32,520 nucleotides of DNA from Thermovorax subterraneus (GCA_021608145.1 JAKIHM010000027.1:1-32520), one strand, 5' to 3'. Shown: positions 8,037-16,648, numbered from the stretch's first letter. Made by a program: numbers and translations. Notes: generated from the sequence alone by a model not told the origin.

Positions 8037-8954
8037 TTAAAAAATAGTTTCTGACTTGTATTTGTATTTGTCTATGAAGTAGTCCATAAACCTTTTTGCA
8101 GCTTTACTAATCTTTGCTCCTTTTTTTACTATAAATCCGGCATCCCAGTGAGCTGTGGGATCATCGATGGGGATTACCTTTATATTTTTGTATTCTTCTA
8201 TGTGGGGATGCGTTAGTTTGTCCACAAATATAAAAATACCTTGGTTCAATTCCACAAAGTCGTAAGCGACTTTCAAATCGTGGCTTGATTTAAAGTAAAT
8301 TTTTGGAACAAGGCCCGCTTTCTCAAAATGTTCAAGGATGACTGGTTGGATCCGAAAAGTATCGCTCAATAGTATCAGTTTTTCGTTTTTAAGGTCTTCA
8401 AATCTTACACTCTCTCTAGCTGAAAGAGGGTTGGCTTTATTGACTATAACGATTAATTTTTCCCTTATGAGATGATAATAGATAAAATTGCTCAGGTCTT
8501 TAGGTTTTACTGTCAAAGCTAGATCTAGAGTTCCGTTTAATACATTTGCTTCACAGTCTATATCGGAAAATTCTGCTATTTCAATGTGGATATCCCAGTT
8601 TTTTTTCTCGAATTCAATTATTGCCTTGACCCCTAAAATTTGGAGGGTGCCTGGGGCAAACCCTATTTTTATCGTCGTTTTTTCTTTGTCTATTTTACTT
8701 TTTACATCGGAAATGAATTCATCATAAGTTTTGACAAGAAGTTCCGCCCTCGAAAGGACATATCTACCCGTTTCCGTAAGAGTGACGCCTCGGGGTGTAC
8801 GTTCAAAAAGCTGTGTGCCTAACAGTTTTTCTAGCTTTTGGATGCGCTTGCTTAAAGCCTGCTGGGTTATAAAAAGTTCCTCTGCAGTTTTGGAAAAGCT
8901 CTTATTTTTGCATATAAGCACGAAATATTTAAGAGAAGTCATATCAATTTCCAT
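8037..8954 (-). CDS. LysR family transcriptional regulator
   Basis: The 305-residue protein has the LysR winged helix-turn-helix at residues about 5-65 (YFVLICKNKSFSKTAEEL, then TQQALSKRIQKLEKLLG), a linker helix, and a two-lobed effector-binding domain to the C-terminus. It is divergent from the flavoprotein-alcohol dehydrogenase unit, which is the classical arrangement for a LysR regulator and its target. A strong promoter for its own gene overlaps an inverted repeat, so autoregulation is likely. The effector is unknown; a substrate or product of the adjacent oxidoreductases is the natural guess. The start may instead be the ATG four codons in; neither has a strong ribosome site. Confidence 0.93.
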   Translation of the reverse strand: MEIDMTSLKYFVLICKNKSFSKTAEELFITQQALSKRIQKLEKLLGTQLFERTPRGVTLTETGRYVLSRAELLVKTYDEFISDVKSKIDKEKTTIKIGFAPGTLQILGVKAIIEFEKKNWDIHIEIAEFSDIDCEANVLNGTLDLALTVKPKDLSNFIYYHLIREKLIVIVNKANPLSARESVRFEDLKNEKLILLSDTFRIQPVILEHFEKAGLVPKIYFKSSHDLKVAYDFVELNQGIFIFVDKLTHPHIEEYKNIKVIPIDDPTAHWDAGFIVKKGAKISKAAKRFMDYFIDKYKYKSETIF

Positions 8955-8987
8955 TTCATCACTCTCGCTTCCTGGTCTGCTACTGAA

Positions 8988-9016
8988 ATATTACAATATG
9001 GATTTAAAGGTATCAA
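8988..9016 (-). promoter_or_regulatory. sigma-A-type promoter of the lysR gene
   Basis: On the minus strand, TTGATA (9011-9016) and TAATAT (8988-8993) are 17 nt apart, about 35 nt from the lysR start codon. The -35 element lies inside the palindrome at 9006-9037. Confidence 0.7.
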
Positions 9017-9037
9017 GGCCTTTGAAAAAATACCTTT
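9006..9037. promoter_or_regulatory. long palindrome overlapping the lysR promoter, candidate operator
   Basis: AAAGGTAT (9006-9013) is repeated inverted as ATACCTTT (9030-9037), with a near-palindromic TCAAGGCCTTTGA inside the spacer. It covers the -35 element of lysR, so a protein bound here would block that promoter. LysR itself is the likeliest binder (inference). Confidence 0.5.
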
Positions 9038-9052
9038 ATGGGCAAAAAAAGA

Positions 9053-9079
9053 TTGTAGCTAATACAACTACTTTATGTT
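9053..9079 (+). promoter_or_regulatory. LysR-type box overlapping a weak promoter for the flavoprotein gene
   Basis: TTGTA-N5-TACAA (9053-9067) is a 15-bp dyad with the T-N11-A form typical of LysR binding sites. Its left half could serve as a -35 (TTGTAG), with TATGTT (9074-9079) as -10 at a short 15-nt spacing. A weak promoter with a regulator site on its -35 fits LysR activation. Another small dyad, AGCAT-C-ATGCT, follows at 9088-9098. Confidence 0.45.
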
Positions 9080-9157
9080 AGGCAAGAAGCATCATGCTGG
9101 TTAAAATATATATTGAAATGGGATAGTTATAACATTAACAAAGTAGGAGGGAAGGGT

Positions 9158-11122
9158 ATGTTTGAAAACTTGTTTTCTCACGGCAGAATAGGGACTATGA
9201 AAACAAAAAACAGGGTCGTCTTTACAGCTATGGGAAACGCCCTCGCGAATCCCGATGGAACTGTTTCGGAAAGGGACATCCAATTTTATGCGGCTAGGGC
9301 AAAAGGTGGAGTAGGGCTCATTATCACCGAATGTATGGTTGTAGACGAGAGGGGCAAAGGTAACACCAGGCAGATGTGTGCGTATGATGATAAATTTATA
9401 CCTGGTCTTAAAGCTCTGGCCGATGAGGTGCACAAAAACGGTGCGAAGATCGTGGCTCAGATTTATCATCCAGGAAGGCAAGGAATTTCTGCGATAAACG
9501 GAAATATGCCGATGGCAGCACCGAGCGAAGTGGAATGCAAAGTTGTGCATCAACCTGTGAAGGCAATGAGTACGGAAGAAGTCGAGGAAATGGTAAAAAA
9601 ATTTGTAGATGCTGCAGTTCGAATAAAGAAAGCCGGATTCGACGGAGTTGAAGTCCATGGAGCGCACGGATATTTAATAAACCAGTTTTTGAGTCCATAT
9701 ACAAATAAAAGGACTGACAAGTACGGCGGGAGTTTTGAAAACAGGATGAGGTTTTTAGAAGAAATAGTAGTTGGCATTAGAGAAAAGTGCGGAAAAGATT
9801 TTCCACTTCTTGTAAGATTGACGGTCGATGAATTTTTGGAGAAGGTGGGGCTTCCAAATGAAGGGCTTCATCTAGAAGATGGGGTAAAAATAGCAAAGAG
9901 GCTTGAGGAGCTTGGCGTGGATGCACTGGATATAAGTTGCGGTATCTATGAGACAATGAATGTGTCCTGGGAACCGACCTCTTACGAGCAGGGATGGAAG
10001 ATATATCTTGCTGAAACGATAAAGAAAGCTGTTGACATCCCAGTAATAGGAGTTTCAGTAATAAGGGACCCCGAATTTGCAGACAGGATGATAAGGGAAG
10101 GTAAGATCGACTTTGCAGGTTCTGCAAGACAGCATTTTGCTGATCCGGAATGGGCAAATAAAGCAATGGAAGGTAAAGTAAATGAAATAAGAAAGTGCAT
10201 ATCTTGCCTTTATTGTATGGAAACCTTAATGGGTGCCGATATAACAGGAATGCCTTGCCAGTGCAGCATAAACATCCAAAGTGGTCGTGAATGGGAGTTA
10301 AATCAACTTAAGGAGGATGGGGAAGGTAGGATTGTAGCTATAATAGGCGCGGGGCCTGCGGGGCTTGAGGCAGCAAGAATACTGGCGAAACGGAAGTTTA
10401 GGCCGGTGATTTTTGAAAAGACCGATAAAATAGGCGGACAGTTAAACCTTGCAAGCAAGCCTCCCAAAAAGGAGAAGATAAATTGGCTCATTGATTATTT
10501 TAAGTCTCAGATTGAAAAGGAAAATATAGAGGTAAGATTTAATGCGATGCCGACGATTGATGAATTAAAGGCACTTAACCCCTACGCGGTGTTTGTAGCT
10601 CAAGGTTCAGAGCCCATAATACCTAAATCGATTCCCGGCATCGAAAGCGAAAACGTATTTACAGCAGAAGATATATTAGGTGAGAAAGTATATATATCCG
10701 GTAAAAAAGTAGCAGTAGTTGGATCTGGAATGACGGGGCTAGAAACTGCTCATTACCTTGCGGAAAAAGGAAATGAGGTAAGCGTGTTTGAAATGCTGGA
10801 TGAAATCGGTCCCGGTTTATTTTTCCAGAATTTAATAGACGTGTTGGGCCACCTGCAAGCTTATGATGTGAAGCTAAATCCTACCCACAAACTTGTTGCG
10901 ATAAATGGAAATGAAGTGGTTTTTGAGAACACGAAAACTCGAGAAAAAGTCGTTTACAACTTCGATTACGTAGTGCTGTCTCTTGGGAGGACACCGAATA
11001 AAAACTTGGTTGAAGAGATAAAAAGCAGCTTTGAAAAGGTCTTTATATTGGGAGATGCAGAAAAAGCAGGGAAAATAAGAAATGCTATAGAGGCTGGCTT
11101 TTTAGCAGCGTATAATTTGTAA
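9158..11122 (+). CDS. NADH:flavin oxidoreductase / 2,4-dienoyl-CoA reductase-like enoate reductase
   Basis: The 654-residue product has the three-part layout of FadH, BaiCD-type and trimethylamine-dehydrogenase-like enzymes. An old-yellow-enzyme FMN barrel (residues 1 to about 340) contains HGAHGYLINQFLSP. A [4Fe-4S] site follows with Cys at about 347, 350, 353 and 367, spaced C-x2-C-x2-C-x13-C, closer to trimethylamine dehydrogenase than to FadH. Then come an FAD Rossmann motif IIGAGPAGLEAA (about 395-406) and a pyridine-nucleotide motif VVGSGMTGLETA (about 520-531). Such enzymes reduce activated C=C bonds with NAD(P)H; the substrate is not evident. I chose the ATG at 9158, behind AGGAGG, over an in-frame ATG at 9113. 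It is followed 34 bp later by an alcohol dehydrogenase gene, suggesting successive steps on an unsaturated aldehyde, ketone or acid. Confidence 0.9.
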   Translation: MFENLFSHGRIGTMKTKNRVVFTAMGNALANPDGTVSERDIQFYAARAKGGVGLIITECMVVDERGKGNTRQMCAYDDKFIPGLKALADEVHKNGAKIVAQIYHPGRQGISAINGNMPMAAPSEVECKVVHQPVKAMSTEEVEEMVKKFVDAAVRIKKAGFDGVEVHGAHGYLINQFLSPYTNKRTDKYGGSFENRMRFLEEIVVGIREKCGKDFPLLVRLTVDEFLEKVGLPNEGLHLEDGVKIAKRLEELGVDALDISCGIYETMNVSWEPTSYEQGWKIYLAETIKKAVDIPVIGVSVIRDPEFADRMIREGKIDFAGSARQHFADPEWANKAMEGKVNEIRKCISCLYCMETLMGADITGMPCQCSINIQSGREWELNQLKEDGEGRIVAIIGAGPAGLEAARILAKRKFRPVIFEKTDKIGGQLNLASKPPKKEKINWLIDYFKSQIEKENIEVRFNAMPTIDELKALNPYAVFVAQGSEPIIPKSIPGIESENVFTAEDILGEKVYISGKKVAVVGSGMTGLETAHYLAEKGNEVSVFEMLDEIGPGLFFQNLIDVLGHLQAYDVKLNPTHKLVAINGNEVVFENTKTREKVVYNFDYVVLSLGRTPNKNLVEEIKSSFEKVFILGDAEKAGKIRNAIEAGFLAAYNL

Positions 11123-11156
11123 AATACCAATGAAGCTAAAAAGGGGGAAATCCGAG

Positions 11157-12311
11157 ATGTTGTTATCCTATTCAAGATACGCCCAATTGTGTCCAATTAT
11201 TTACGGAAAAGGAACTTTAAGTCTTTTGGGCGACGAAGTCAAAAAACTAGGATGTTCGAAGGTGCTCCTGGTATCAGATAAAACTGTGTCAAAACTTGAT
11301 ATTTACCAAAAGTGCAAAAAAAGTCTGAGTGATGCTGGCATAAGCTTTGTAGAATTTGATGAAATATTACCTGATCCTCCGGATTATATAGTCAATAAAG
11401 GCGGAGAAGTGGCAAGAGAGCAAAAGGTTGACGGGATAGTGGCTGTAGGTGGAGGAAGCGTAATGGATGCGGCTAAAGGCATAAATATACTTATAAATAA
11501 TCCGCCGCCCATAAACCAGTATTTTGGGAATCCCTTTTTTAAGCCCGGCGTTCCCGTTGTGATGGTGGTGACAACAGCCGGTACCGGAAGCGAAAGCACA
11601 GGAGTTGCTGTAATAACAGATACTGTAAATAATGTTAAAAACTCTGTCTTTGGAGTAGCTTCCCTTGGAATATTAGATCCCGAAGCAACGATAAGCTTGC
11701 CAAAGGATGCCACCGTCCATACGGGGATGGACGCATTCGCCCATGCAGCTGAAGCTATTACGGCAAAACTGCCTAATCCTAAATCGCAGCTTCTTGCCTT
11801 TGATGCGATTAATAAAATAATTAAGTATCTGCCGGTTGCTGCCGAAGATGGTGTCAACATCGAAGCAAGAGCAAATATGCTTCTCGCTAGCAATTTTGCA
11901 GGTATAGCCTTTAACGATGCCTTAGTACACTTAGGACATGCCATAGCTCACACCTTAGGTGCCAAGTTCCATGTAGTCCATGGCGAAGCATGTGCTCTGG
12001 CGCTACCTGAAGTGATGAAATACGCCGCTACGGTGGATACATCTAAGGTAAAGATTGTGGGCGAAGCGATGGGCCTTGATTTTTCAGGCAAGGAAAGTGG
12101 CGAAGAAATTGGCGAAAAGGTGGCCCAAGCCATAAGAAGGTTCATGAAGAGATTGGGAATAAGGCCGCTTAGAGAGCTTGGGATATCTAAAGAAGATTTA
12201 TTGGGCACGGTTGATATGGTGTTTAAAGATCCTTGCTACAGTTTTGTTCCGCGGCAATTGGAAAGAGAAGAAATTTTGAAGATATTGGAAAATATGTACG
12301 AAAATTATTAA
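11157..12311 (+). CDS. iron-containing (group III) alcohol dehydrogenase
   Basis: The 384-residue product has the Fe-ADH fold: an N-terminal nucleotide-binding part with the VAVGGGSVMDAAKG phosphate loop, and a C-terminal metal domain. Expected ligands are visible in HTGMDAFAHAAEA (Asp and His) and in LGHAIAHTLGAKFHVVHGEA (His residues). It interconverts alcohols and aldehydes or ketones with NAD(P)H. The ATG at 11157 gives the usual family N-terminus and follows an AGGGGG site; an ATG nine codons upstream is less likely. It shares a transcript with the preceding flavoprotein and ends at a strong terminator. The substrate is unknown; butanol/1,3-propanediol-type dehydrogenases are the nearest named relatives. 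Confidence 0.92.
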   Translation: MLLSYSRYAQLCPIIYGKGTLSLLGDEVKKLGCSKVLLVSDKTVSKLDIYQKCKKSLSDAGISFVEFDEILPDPPDYIVNKGGEVAREQKVDGIVAVGGGSVMDAAKGINILINNPPPINQYFGNPFFKPGVPVVMVVTTAGTGSESTGVAVITDTVNNVKNSVFGVASLGILDPEATISLPKDATVHTGMDAFAHAAEAITAKLPNPKSQLLAFDAINKIIKYLPVAAEDGVNIEARANMLLASNFAGIAFNDALVHLGHAIAHTLGAKFHVVHGEACALALPEVMKYAATVDTSKVKIVGEAMGLDFSGKESGEEIGEKVAQAIRRFMKRLGIRPLRELGISKEDLLGTVDMVFKDPCYSFVPRQLEREEILKILENMYENY

Positions 12312-12313
12312 GC

Positions 12314-12358
12314 AAAAAATCCACCCTCAAGCTGTCAAAGTTTGGGGGTGGATTTTTT
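12314..12358. terminator. bidirectional Rho-independent terminator
   Basis: AAAAAATCCACCCTCAA (12314-12330) pairs with TTTGGGGGTGGATTTTTT (12341-12358) around a 10-nt loop, with one G-T wobble and one unpaired base. A runs on the left and T runs on the right serve transcripts from both directions, closing the alcohol dehydrogenase unit and the converging nitroreductase gene. Confidence 0.9.
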
Positions 12359-12359
12359 A

Positions 12360-12914
12360 TCACTTTATGTAATTTACTACATCCTTTTTCCTTTCTATGG
12401 GACGCGGCGGTTTTTCCAGGTCTGGGTAACCCAAGGCCACTGCAAAGTAAGGCTCGTAACCGTGTGGCAGCGAGAGTTTTTTCACCTCTTCTTCCATCGA
12501 AAACAAGAAATTTATAAGGCCTATCCAGCACGCTCCGAGTCCCAGGCTGTGGGCTGCAAGCAGCATGTTTTGAGTGGCGGCGCTGCAATCGATAAGAGGT
12601 GAATAAGAACCTTTTTTCCCCGATACTACTATTACGGTCGGTGCGTTATAAAAAAGATGCAATTTCTCATTTTTGCCTAGTGCGGCTATCCATGGGACTT
12701 TAGATTCGGCCATGGCTTTTTTTGTGACATTGCTGAAGTGGTCGATGAGATCTTTGTTCTGGATGACGGTAAAATGCCAAGGCTGCTCGTTGTGGCCGCT
12801 GGGAGCATGGATTGCTGCTTCGATAATGGTCTCTATTTCTTCATCCCTTACCTGTTCGGGCTTAAACCGCCTTATACTCCTTCGGGATTTAATGGCGTTG
12901 ATAACTTCGTTCAC
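12360..12914 (-). CDS. nitroreductase family FMN oxidoreductase
   Basis: The product (184 residues from the GTG at 12914) has the nitroreductase fold: an N-terminal SRRSIRRF FMN-binding segment, APSGHNEQPWHF, and LLAAHSLGLGACWIG near the C-terminus. These homodimeric flavoproteins reduce nitroaromatics, quinones or enones with NAD(P)H; the physiological substrate is unknown. The GTG has GGAGG 8 nt upstream and is preferred to an ATG at 12941, which overlaps the preceding stop codon as ATGA but has no ribosome site. The order suggests co-transcription with the nuclease-like gene upstream, but there is no obvious functional tie. Confidence 0.88.
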   Translation of the reverse strand: MNEVINAIKSRRSIRRFKPEQVRDEEIETIIEAAIHAPSGHNEQPWHFTVIQNKDLIDHFSNVTKKAMAESKVPWIAALGKNEKLHLFYNAPTVIVVSGKKGSYSPLIDCSAATQNMLLAAHSLGLGACWIGLINFLFSMEEEVKKLSLPHGYEPYFAVALGYPDLEKPPRPIERKKDVVNYIK

Positions 12915-12937
12915 AATATTTTCCTCCTCCCTACCTT

Positions 12938-13915
12938 TCATGGATCGACTTTAAAAATTTGAAGCTTTCGCTTCAAGTCTTCTAAAGTATATTTGCGTGA
13001 CTTTTCAATCTGACCGAAAGTGTAAATAAAAGGTTTTATTCCTATACTCTCACATTCTTCTTTGAGTTTTTTTGAAAATTTTTGTGCTATAAGTACTCCC
13101 GCTATGCATTCTGGACCCATTTCTCTAATATAATTTTGTACTTGCTCAATATCTTTATTTTTTGCACTTCCACTCTTAATTTCTAAAATAATCTTCCTAG
13201 AATAGCCTACAGGCATACGATCTTTAATCAGGATATCTATGTAGCCTTCAGATAAAGCTTTTTCACCGAGAACCTCAAAATCTTCCGCCTTAAAAGAACT
13301 CAAGCCAGCAGAAGATAAAAAGTTTTGGAGATTATTATTAACTGATAGATGTTGCCTTATCAAAGATTGGAGAATAGACTCCTGAAAGTAGAAAGTTTCG
13401 GGTGATAATTCAAGTTTTCTATCCCATACAATAGAAGGAGTAAACGTTTTGTAATTGCTGATTGTTAAAGTCTCAATTGGCTTATTATAAACCTCACCCA
13501 TTTGGGAAACTGATTGTAACGTAGTCTGATCAGCTTGAAAATGGGTTTTCCTATAACCACCTCTTAAAAGTAGATTTTCTGCAACATAGGCAAATTCTGG
13601 CCTTACCATAGGTTCAATAAATTGGCGCAAGGGTTTTAGATAAAGGCGGAATGGAAAATAATAAGACTTGCCCGACGTTTTGAAAGTTAAAGGATGCCAT
13701 GGAGGAATTGTCTCTGCATTCTCTATAGCTTCCTTTTTTTCTACCTTGTAAAGGTTAAATACTCGAGCTCCATATAGAAATGAAACATAATCTCCCACTT
13801 GGATTTCCATAAAAGTCCATAATCCATTTATGCTGTTCGTAAAACCTGCGAGTGCATATTTGAGGCATAAATCTAAGTTCATTTTATTTGAAACTGAAAG
13901 CAAGAAATATGCCAC
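12938..13915 (-). CDS. EVE/PUA-like domain fused to NucS/RecB-like PD-(D/E)XK nuclease
   Basis: The 325-residue product appears to have two domains. Residues 1 to about 140 (opening MAYFLLSVSN, with GLWTFMEIQVGDYVSFLYGA at 31-50) look like an EVE/PUA-type fold, the class used to read modified bases. The C-terminal part carries a PD-(D/E)XK nuclease signature: Asp227 in EGYIDILI, Glu245 and Lys247 in IILEIKSG, and a RecB-type QxxxY (Gln258 to Tyr262). The downstream strand order resembles the archaeal NucS C-terminal domain. The start is a GTG at 13915 with AGGGG 9 nt upstream. The gene and its 212-bp upstream region are more AT-rich than their neighbours, which suits acquisition by transfer. 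A modification-dependent (type IV-like) restriction role is inference; DNA repair is the alternative. Confidence 0.65.
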   Translation of the reverse strand: MAYFLLSVSNKMNLDLCLKYALAGFTNSINGLWTFMEIQVGDYVSFLYGARVFNLYKVEKKEAIENAETIPPWHPLTFKTSGKSYYFPFRLYLKPLRQFIEPMVRPEFAYVAENLLLRGGYRKTHFQADQTTLQSVSQMGEVYNKPIETLTISNYKTFTPSIVWDRKLELSPETFYFQESILQSLIRQHLSVNNNLQNFLSSAGLSSFKAEDFEVLGEKALSEGYIDILIKDRMPVGYSRKIILEIKSGSAKNKDIEQVQNYIREMGPECIAGVLIAQKFSKKLKEECESIGIKPFIYTFGQIEKSRKYTLEDLKRKLQIFKVDP

Positions 13916-14127
13916 CCTAAAGCACCCCTTTTCATTATTTTAAAATCCTCATTATTTTATAAAAAATAACATAAAATTACGACCAAATTTTGGAAAATAT
14001 ATTTATTTTTACCACAAACTCTTTTAATAAGATACTTTTAAAACAATTATAGCGTATAGAAAAATTGATTAAAATAAGCTACAATATAAAAAAATAAAAA
14101 ACCTTACACAGGAATGGGGGAAATAAT

Positions 14128-15123
14128 GTGCTACGGTTGAGTGAAGAACAAGAGCAGAGAGCCTTGAAGCTCCACAAAGAGAGTATCATTTTCGACGCCC
14201 ACTGTGATACTGTCCTTCAAGTGCTAGAAGGGAAGCGAACTTTAGGCGAAAGGTCGGGGGAGGGACACGTAGACATACCAAGGCTTAAAGCAGGCGGAAT
14301 AAAGGCTCAAGTATTCGCGGTATTCGTTAGGCCTGAATGGTACTTCGATGCGGTTCACGCGACGTTAAAGGGAATAGTCACGATAACGCGTGAAATAAAA
14401 AATAATGAAGACGATGTAATGCTGGCAAGGTCATTTAAAGACGTAAAAAAAGCGGTAGCGGAAGGTAAAGTCGCGGCCCTCATAAGTATCGAAGGTGGGG
14501 AAGCCCTTCAGGGAGACCTGGATATGCTGGAAGTTTATGCTAAAATGGGGGTTTCCTCAATTATCCTCACCTGGAATAACAGAAACGCTATTGCCGATGG
14601 TGCCGGGGACATAAGGAGCAATGGAGGGCTTTCAAGTTTCGGTGTTGAAGTGATAAAGGAGATGGAGAGACTGGGGATGGTGGTGGACCTTGCGCATATC
14701 TCGCCCAAAGGCTTTTGGGATGCGCTGGAAGTTTGCGAAAAGCCGGTCATAGTTTCCCACGCCCTTCCGAGAAAATTCATGGATATTCCCCGGAACCTCG
14801 ATGACGAACAGATTAAGGCCGTTGCCGAAAGGGGCGGGGTCATCGGGGTGAGCTTTTACTTTGCAAGTTATGGAGGAGCCGGAGGTAGTTTGGAAAAAGT
14901 GCTCGATGCCATAGATTACATTGTGGACAAAGCGGGTGTAGACTGCGTGGGAATCGGTTCCGATTTCGACGGCTTTGATGGTAAGGTGGAGGGGTTAGAG
15001 TCCTGCGAGAAATTTATCAACATAACCCGCGGCCTGGTACATAGAGGTTATTCCGATGAAGATATCAAAAAAATTTTGGGTGGGAATTTCATGAGGGTAT
15101 ACGAAAGAGTTCAAAAAAGTTAA
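14128..15123 (+). CDS. membrane dipeptidase-type peptidase (M19 family)
   Basis: The 331-residue product matches the M19 renal-dipeptidase family, zinc enzymes that hydrolyse dipeptides including D-amino-acid-containing ones. Visible ligands are the His and Asp of FDAHCDTV near residue 20, the Glu in ISIEGGEAL, the His in VDLAHIS, the His in VSHALPRKF, and the Asp in GIGSDFDGFDG. There is no signal peptide, so it is probably cytoplasmic. The GTG start follows a GGGGG site. It leads a three-gene run with nfo and nth (gaps of 19 and 12 bp). The functional link to DNA repair is not obvious. Confidence 0.93.
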   Translation: MLRLSEEQEQRALKLHKESIIFDAHCDTVLQVLEGKRTLGERSGEGHVDIPRLKAGGIKAQVFAVFVRPEWYFDAVHATLKGIVTITREIKNNEDDVMLARSFKDVKKAVAEGKVAALISIEGGEALQGDLDMLEVYAKMGVSSIILTWNNRNAIADGAGDIRSNGGLSSFGVEVIKEMERLGMVVDLAHISPKGFWDALEVCEKPVIVSHALPRKFMDIPRNLDDEQIKAVAERGGVIGVSFYFASYGGAGGSLEKVLDAIDYIVDKAGVDCVGIGSDFDGFDGKVEGLESCEKFINITRGLVHRGYSDEDIKKILGGNFMRVYERVQKS

Positions 15124-15142
15124 CGTTAAAGGGGGATGGATT

Positions 15143-15973
15143 TTGCTTATAGGCGCTCATATATCCATATCGAAAGGTTACGAAAGGGCTGTAAAGGATG
15201 CCCTTTCGATAGGAGCAAATACGATGCAATTCTTTACCCGCAACCCAAGGGGTGGGGCAGTAAAGGCATTGGATGAAGGTGATATTGCGAAGCTAAAGGA
15301 ATTGAGAAAAAGAGAAAACTTCGGCCCTCTGGTCGCCCACGCACCTTACACTATGAATATGGCGACTAATAAAAAAGAAACGGCGGATTTTACCAAGATG
15401 GTAATCAGGGAGGATTTAGAAAAGCTAGAAAAAGTCGGCGCTGAATATCTTGTGATTCATCCAGGAAGCCATTTAGGGGACGGACTCGAGGCCGGAATTG
15501 AAAGGATATCCGCTGTTTTAAAGGAAGTGGTAACCGGAAGGGAAAAGGTGATGGTGCTCCTGGAGGCCATGGCAGGAATGGGAAGTGAGGTGGGATACAC
15601 TTTTGAGCAGCTTTACGATATTATAGACAAAACCGGCATCCCCGAGGCCTTCGGGGTGTGTGTGGATACCTGCCACCTTTACGGTGCGGGATATGACGTA
15701 AAAGAGCATCTGGATGAAGTGCTGGAAGAGTTCGATAAAATTTTAGGGCTTGAAAGATTGAAAGTTATTCATTTGAACGACAGCAAGCTTGGACTTGCCA
15801 GCCGAAAGGACAGGCACGCAAACCTGGGAGAGGGTGTGCTGGGGCTGGAAACGATGAAAAAAGTGATAAACCACGAAGCCATAAAGGACAGGCCCTTTTT
15901 GCTGGAAACTCCCGGAGGGATGGAAAATTACAAAAAGGAAATTGAAATTTTAAAGAACATGCGAGAAAATTAA
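15143..15973 (+). CDS. nfo: deoxyribonuclease IV (AP endonuclease)
   Basis: The 276-residue product is an endonuclease IV, a TIM-barrel enzyme with three zinc ions that nicks DNA 5' to abasic sites in base-excision repair. Ligand segments are all present: LVAHAPYTMN, LVIHPGSHLG, VLLEAMAGMGSE, CVDTCHLYGAG, VIHLNDSK, DRHANLGEG and LLETPGG. Length is normal for the family. The TTG start follows AAAGGGGG. It lies directly ahead of nth, which creates the abasic sites that Nfo processes, so the pair forms a sensible repair unit. Confidence 0.96.
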   Translation: MLIGAHISISKGYERAVKDALSIGANTMQFFTRNPRGGAVKALDEGDIAKLKELRKRENFGPLVAHAPYTMNMATNKKETADFTKMVIREDLEKLEKVGAEYLVIHPGSHLGDGLEAGIERISAVLKEVVTGREKVMVLLEAMAGMGSEVGYTFEQLYDIIDKTGIPEAFGVCVDTCHLYGAGYDVKEHLDEVLEEFDKILGLERLKVIHLNDSKLGLASRKDRHANLGEGVLGLETMKKVINHEAIKDRPFLLETPGGMENYKKEIEILKNMREN

Positions 15974-15985
15974 AAAATTAAAGGG

Positions 15986-16648
15986 ATGATTATGAAGGGG
16001 ATCTGCAAGGATGAAAAAGAGAAGGTTTTAAAAATACTGAAACTTCTCGAAGAACATTACCCCAATGCCACCACAGCCCTCCGGTATGAAAATCCGTTTC
16101 AATTATTGGTGGCAACCATACTTTCCGCCCAATGCACCGACAAGCGGGTCAATCAGGTGACGCAAAGACTTTTTGAAAAATATAAAGCTCCCGAGGATTT
16201 TGCAAATTTGAAGCCCGAAGTATTGGAAAATGAGATAAGAGAATGCGGACTTTTTAAGAACAAAAGCAGAAATATAATCGAGTCTTCGCGAATAATTTTG
16301 GAAAAATACGCTGGACGGGTGCCGGACAAGTTCGAAGAACTTGTCAAGCTTCCGGGTGTGGGCAGAAAGACGGCCAATGTGATACTTGCCAATGCTTTTG
16401 GGAAACACGCTTTTGCGGTGGACACCCACGTGTTTAGAGTTTCGAGGCGCCTGGGTCTTTCTGATGGGAATGACCCGCTAAAAGTGGAAAAGGACCTCAC
16501 CATGAAAATTCCCAAAGATTGCTGGAATAAAGCCCATCATTGGTTAATTTACCATGGTCGAAGAATCTGCACTGCAAGAAAACCTAACTGCGAAAATTGT
16601 TTTTTAAAAGATTTTTGTCGCTTTTGGTCAGAAAAAAGTAAAACCTAA
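15986..16648 (+). CDS. nth: endonuclease III (DNA glycosylase/AP lyase)
   Basis: The 220-residue product removes oxidised pyrimidines from DNA and cuts the resulting abasic site. The helix-hairpin-helix LPGVGRKTANV holds the catalytic Lys (about 128), the Asp is in AVDTHVFRVSRRL (about 146), and a C-x6-C-x2-C-x5-C iron-sulfur loop closes the protein (CTARKPNCENCFLKDFC). The ATG at 15986 is used; a second ATG two codons later sits better behind the AAAGGG site. It follows nfo by 12 bp. Confidence 0.96.
   Translation: MIMKGICKDEKEKVLKILKLLEEHYPNATTALRYENPFQLLVATILSAQCTDKRVNQVTQRLFEKYKAPEDFANLKPEVLENEIRECGLFKNKSRNIIESSRIILEKYAGRVPDKFEELVKLPGVGRKTANVILANAFGKHAFAVDTHVFRVSRRLGLSDGNDPLKVEKDLTMKIPKDCWNKAHHWLIYHGRRICTARKPNCENCFLKDFCRFWSEKSKT

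Noticed and set aside
9113-9157. Upstream ATG for the old-yellow-enzyme-type flavoprotein
   Set aside because: The AGGAGG at 9145-9150 lies within this extension and is correctly spaced for the ATG at 9158, which also gives the normal family N-terminus.
12938-12941. ATGA overlap as the nitroreductase start
   Set aside because: The ATG has no ribosome site, while the GTG 27 bp further in lies behind a strong GGAGGAGG.
13916-14127. Promoter for the dipeptidase-nfo-nth run in the AT-rich gap
   Set aside because: TTGATT at 14065 and TATAAA at 14085 look tempting, but the 14-nt spacing is too short and the region is so AT-rich that such matches occur by chance.
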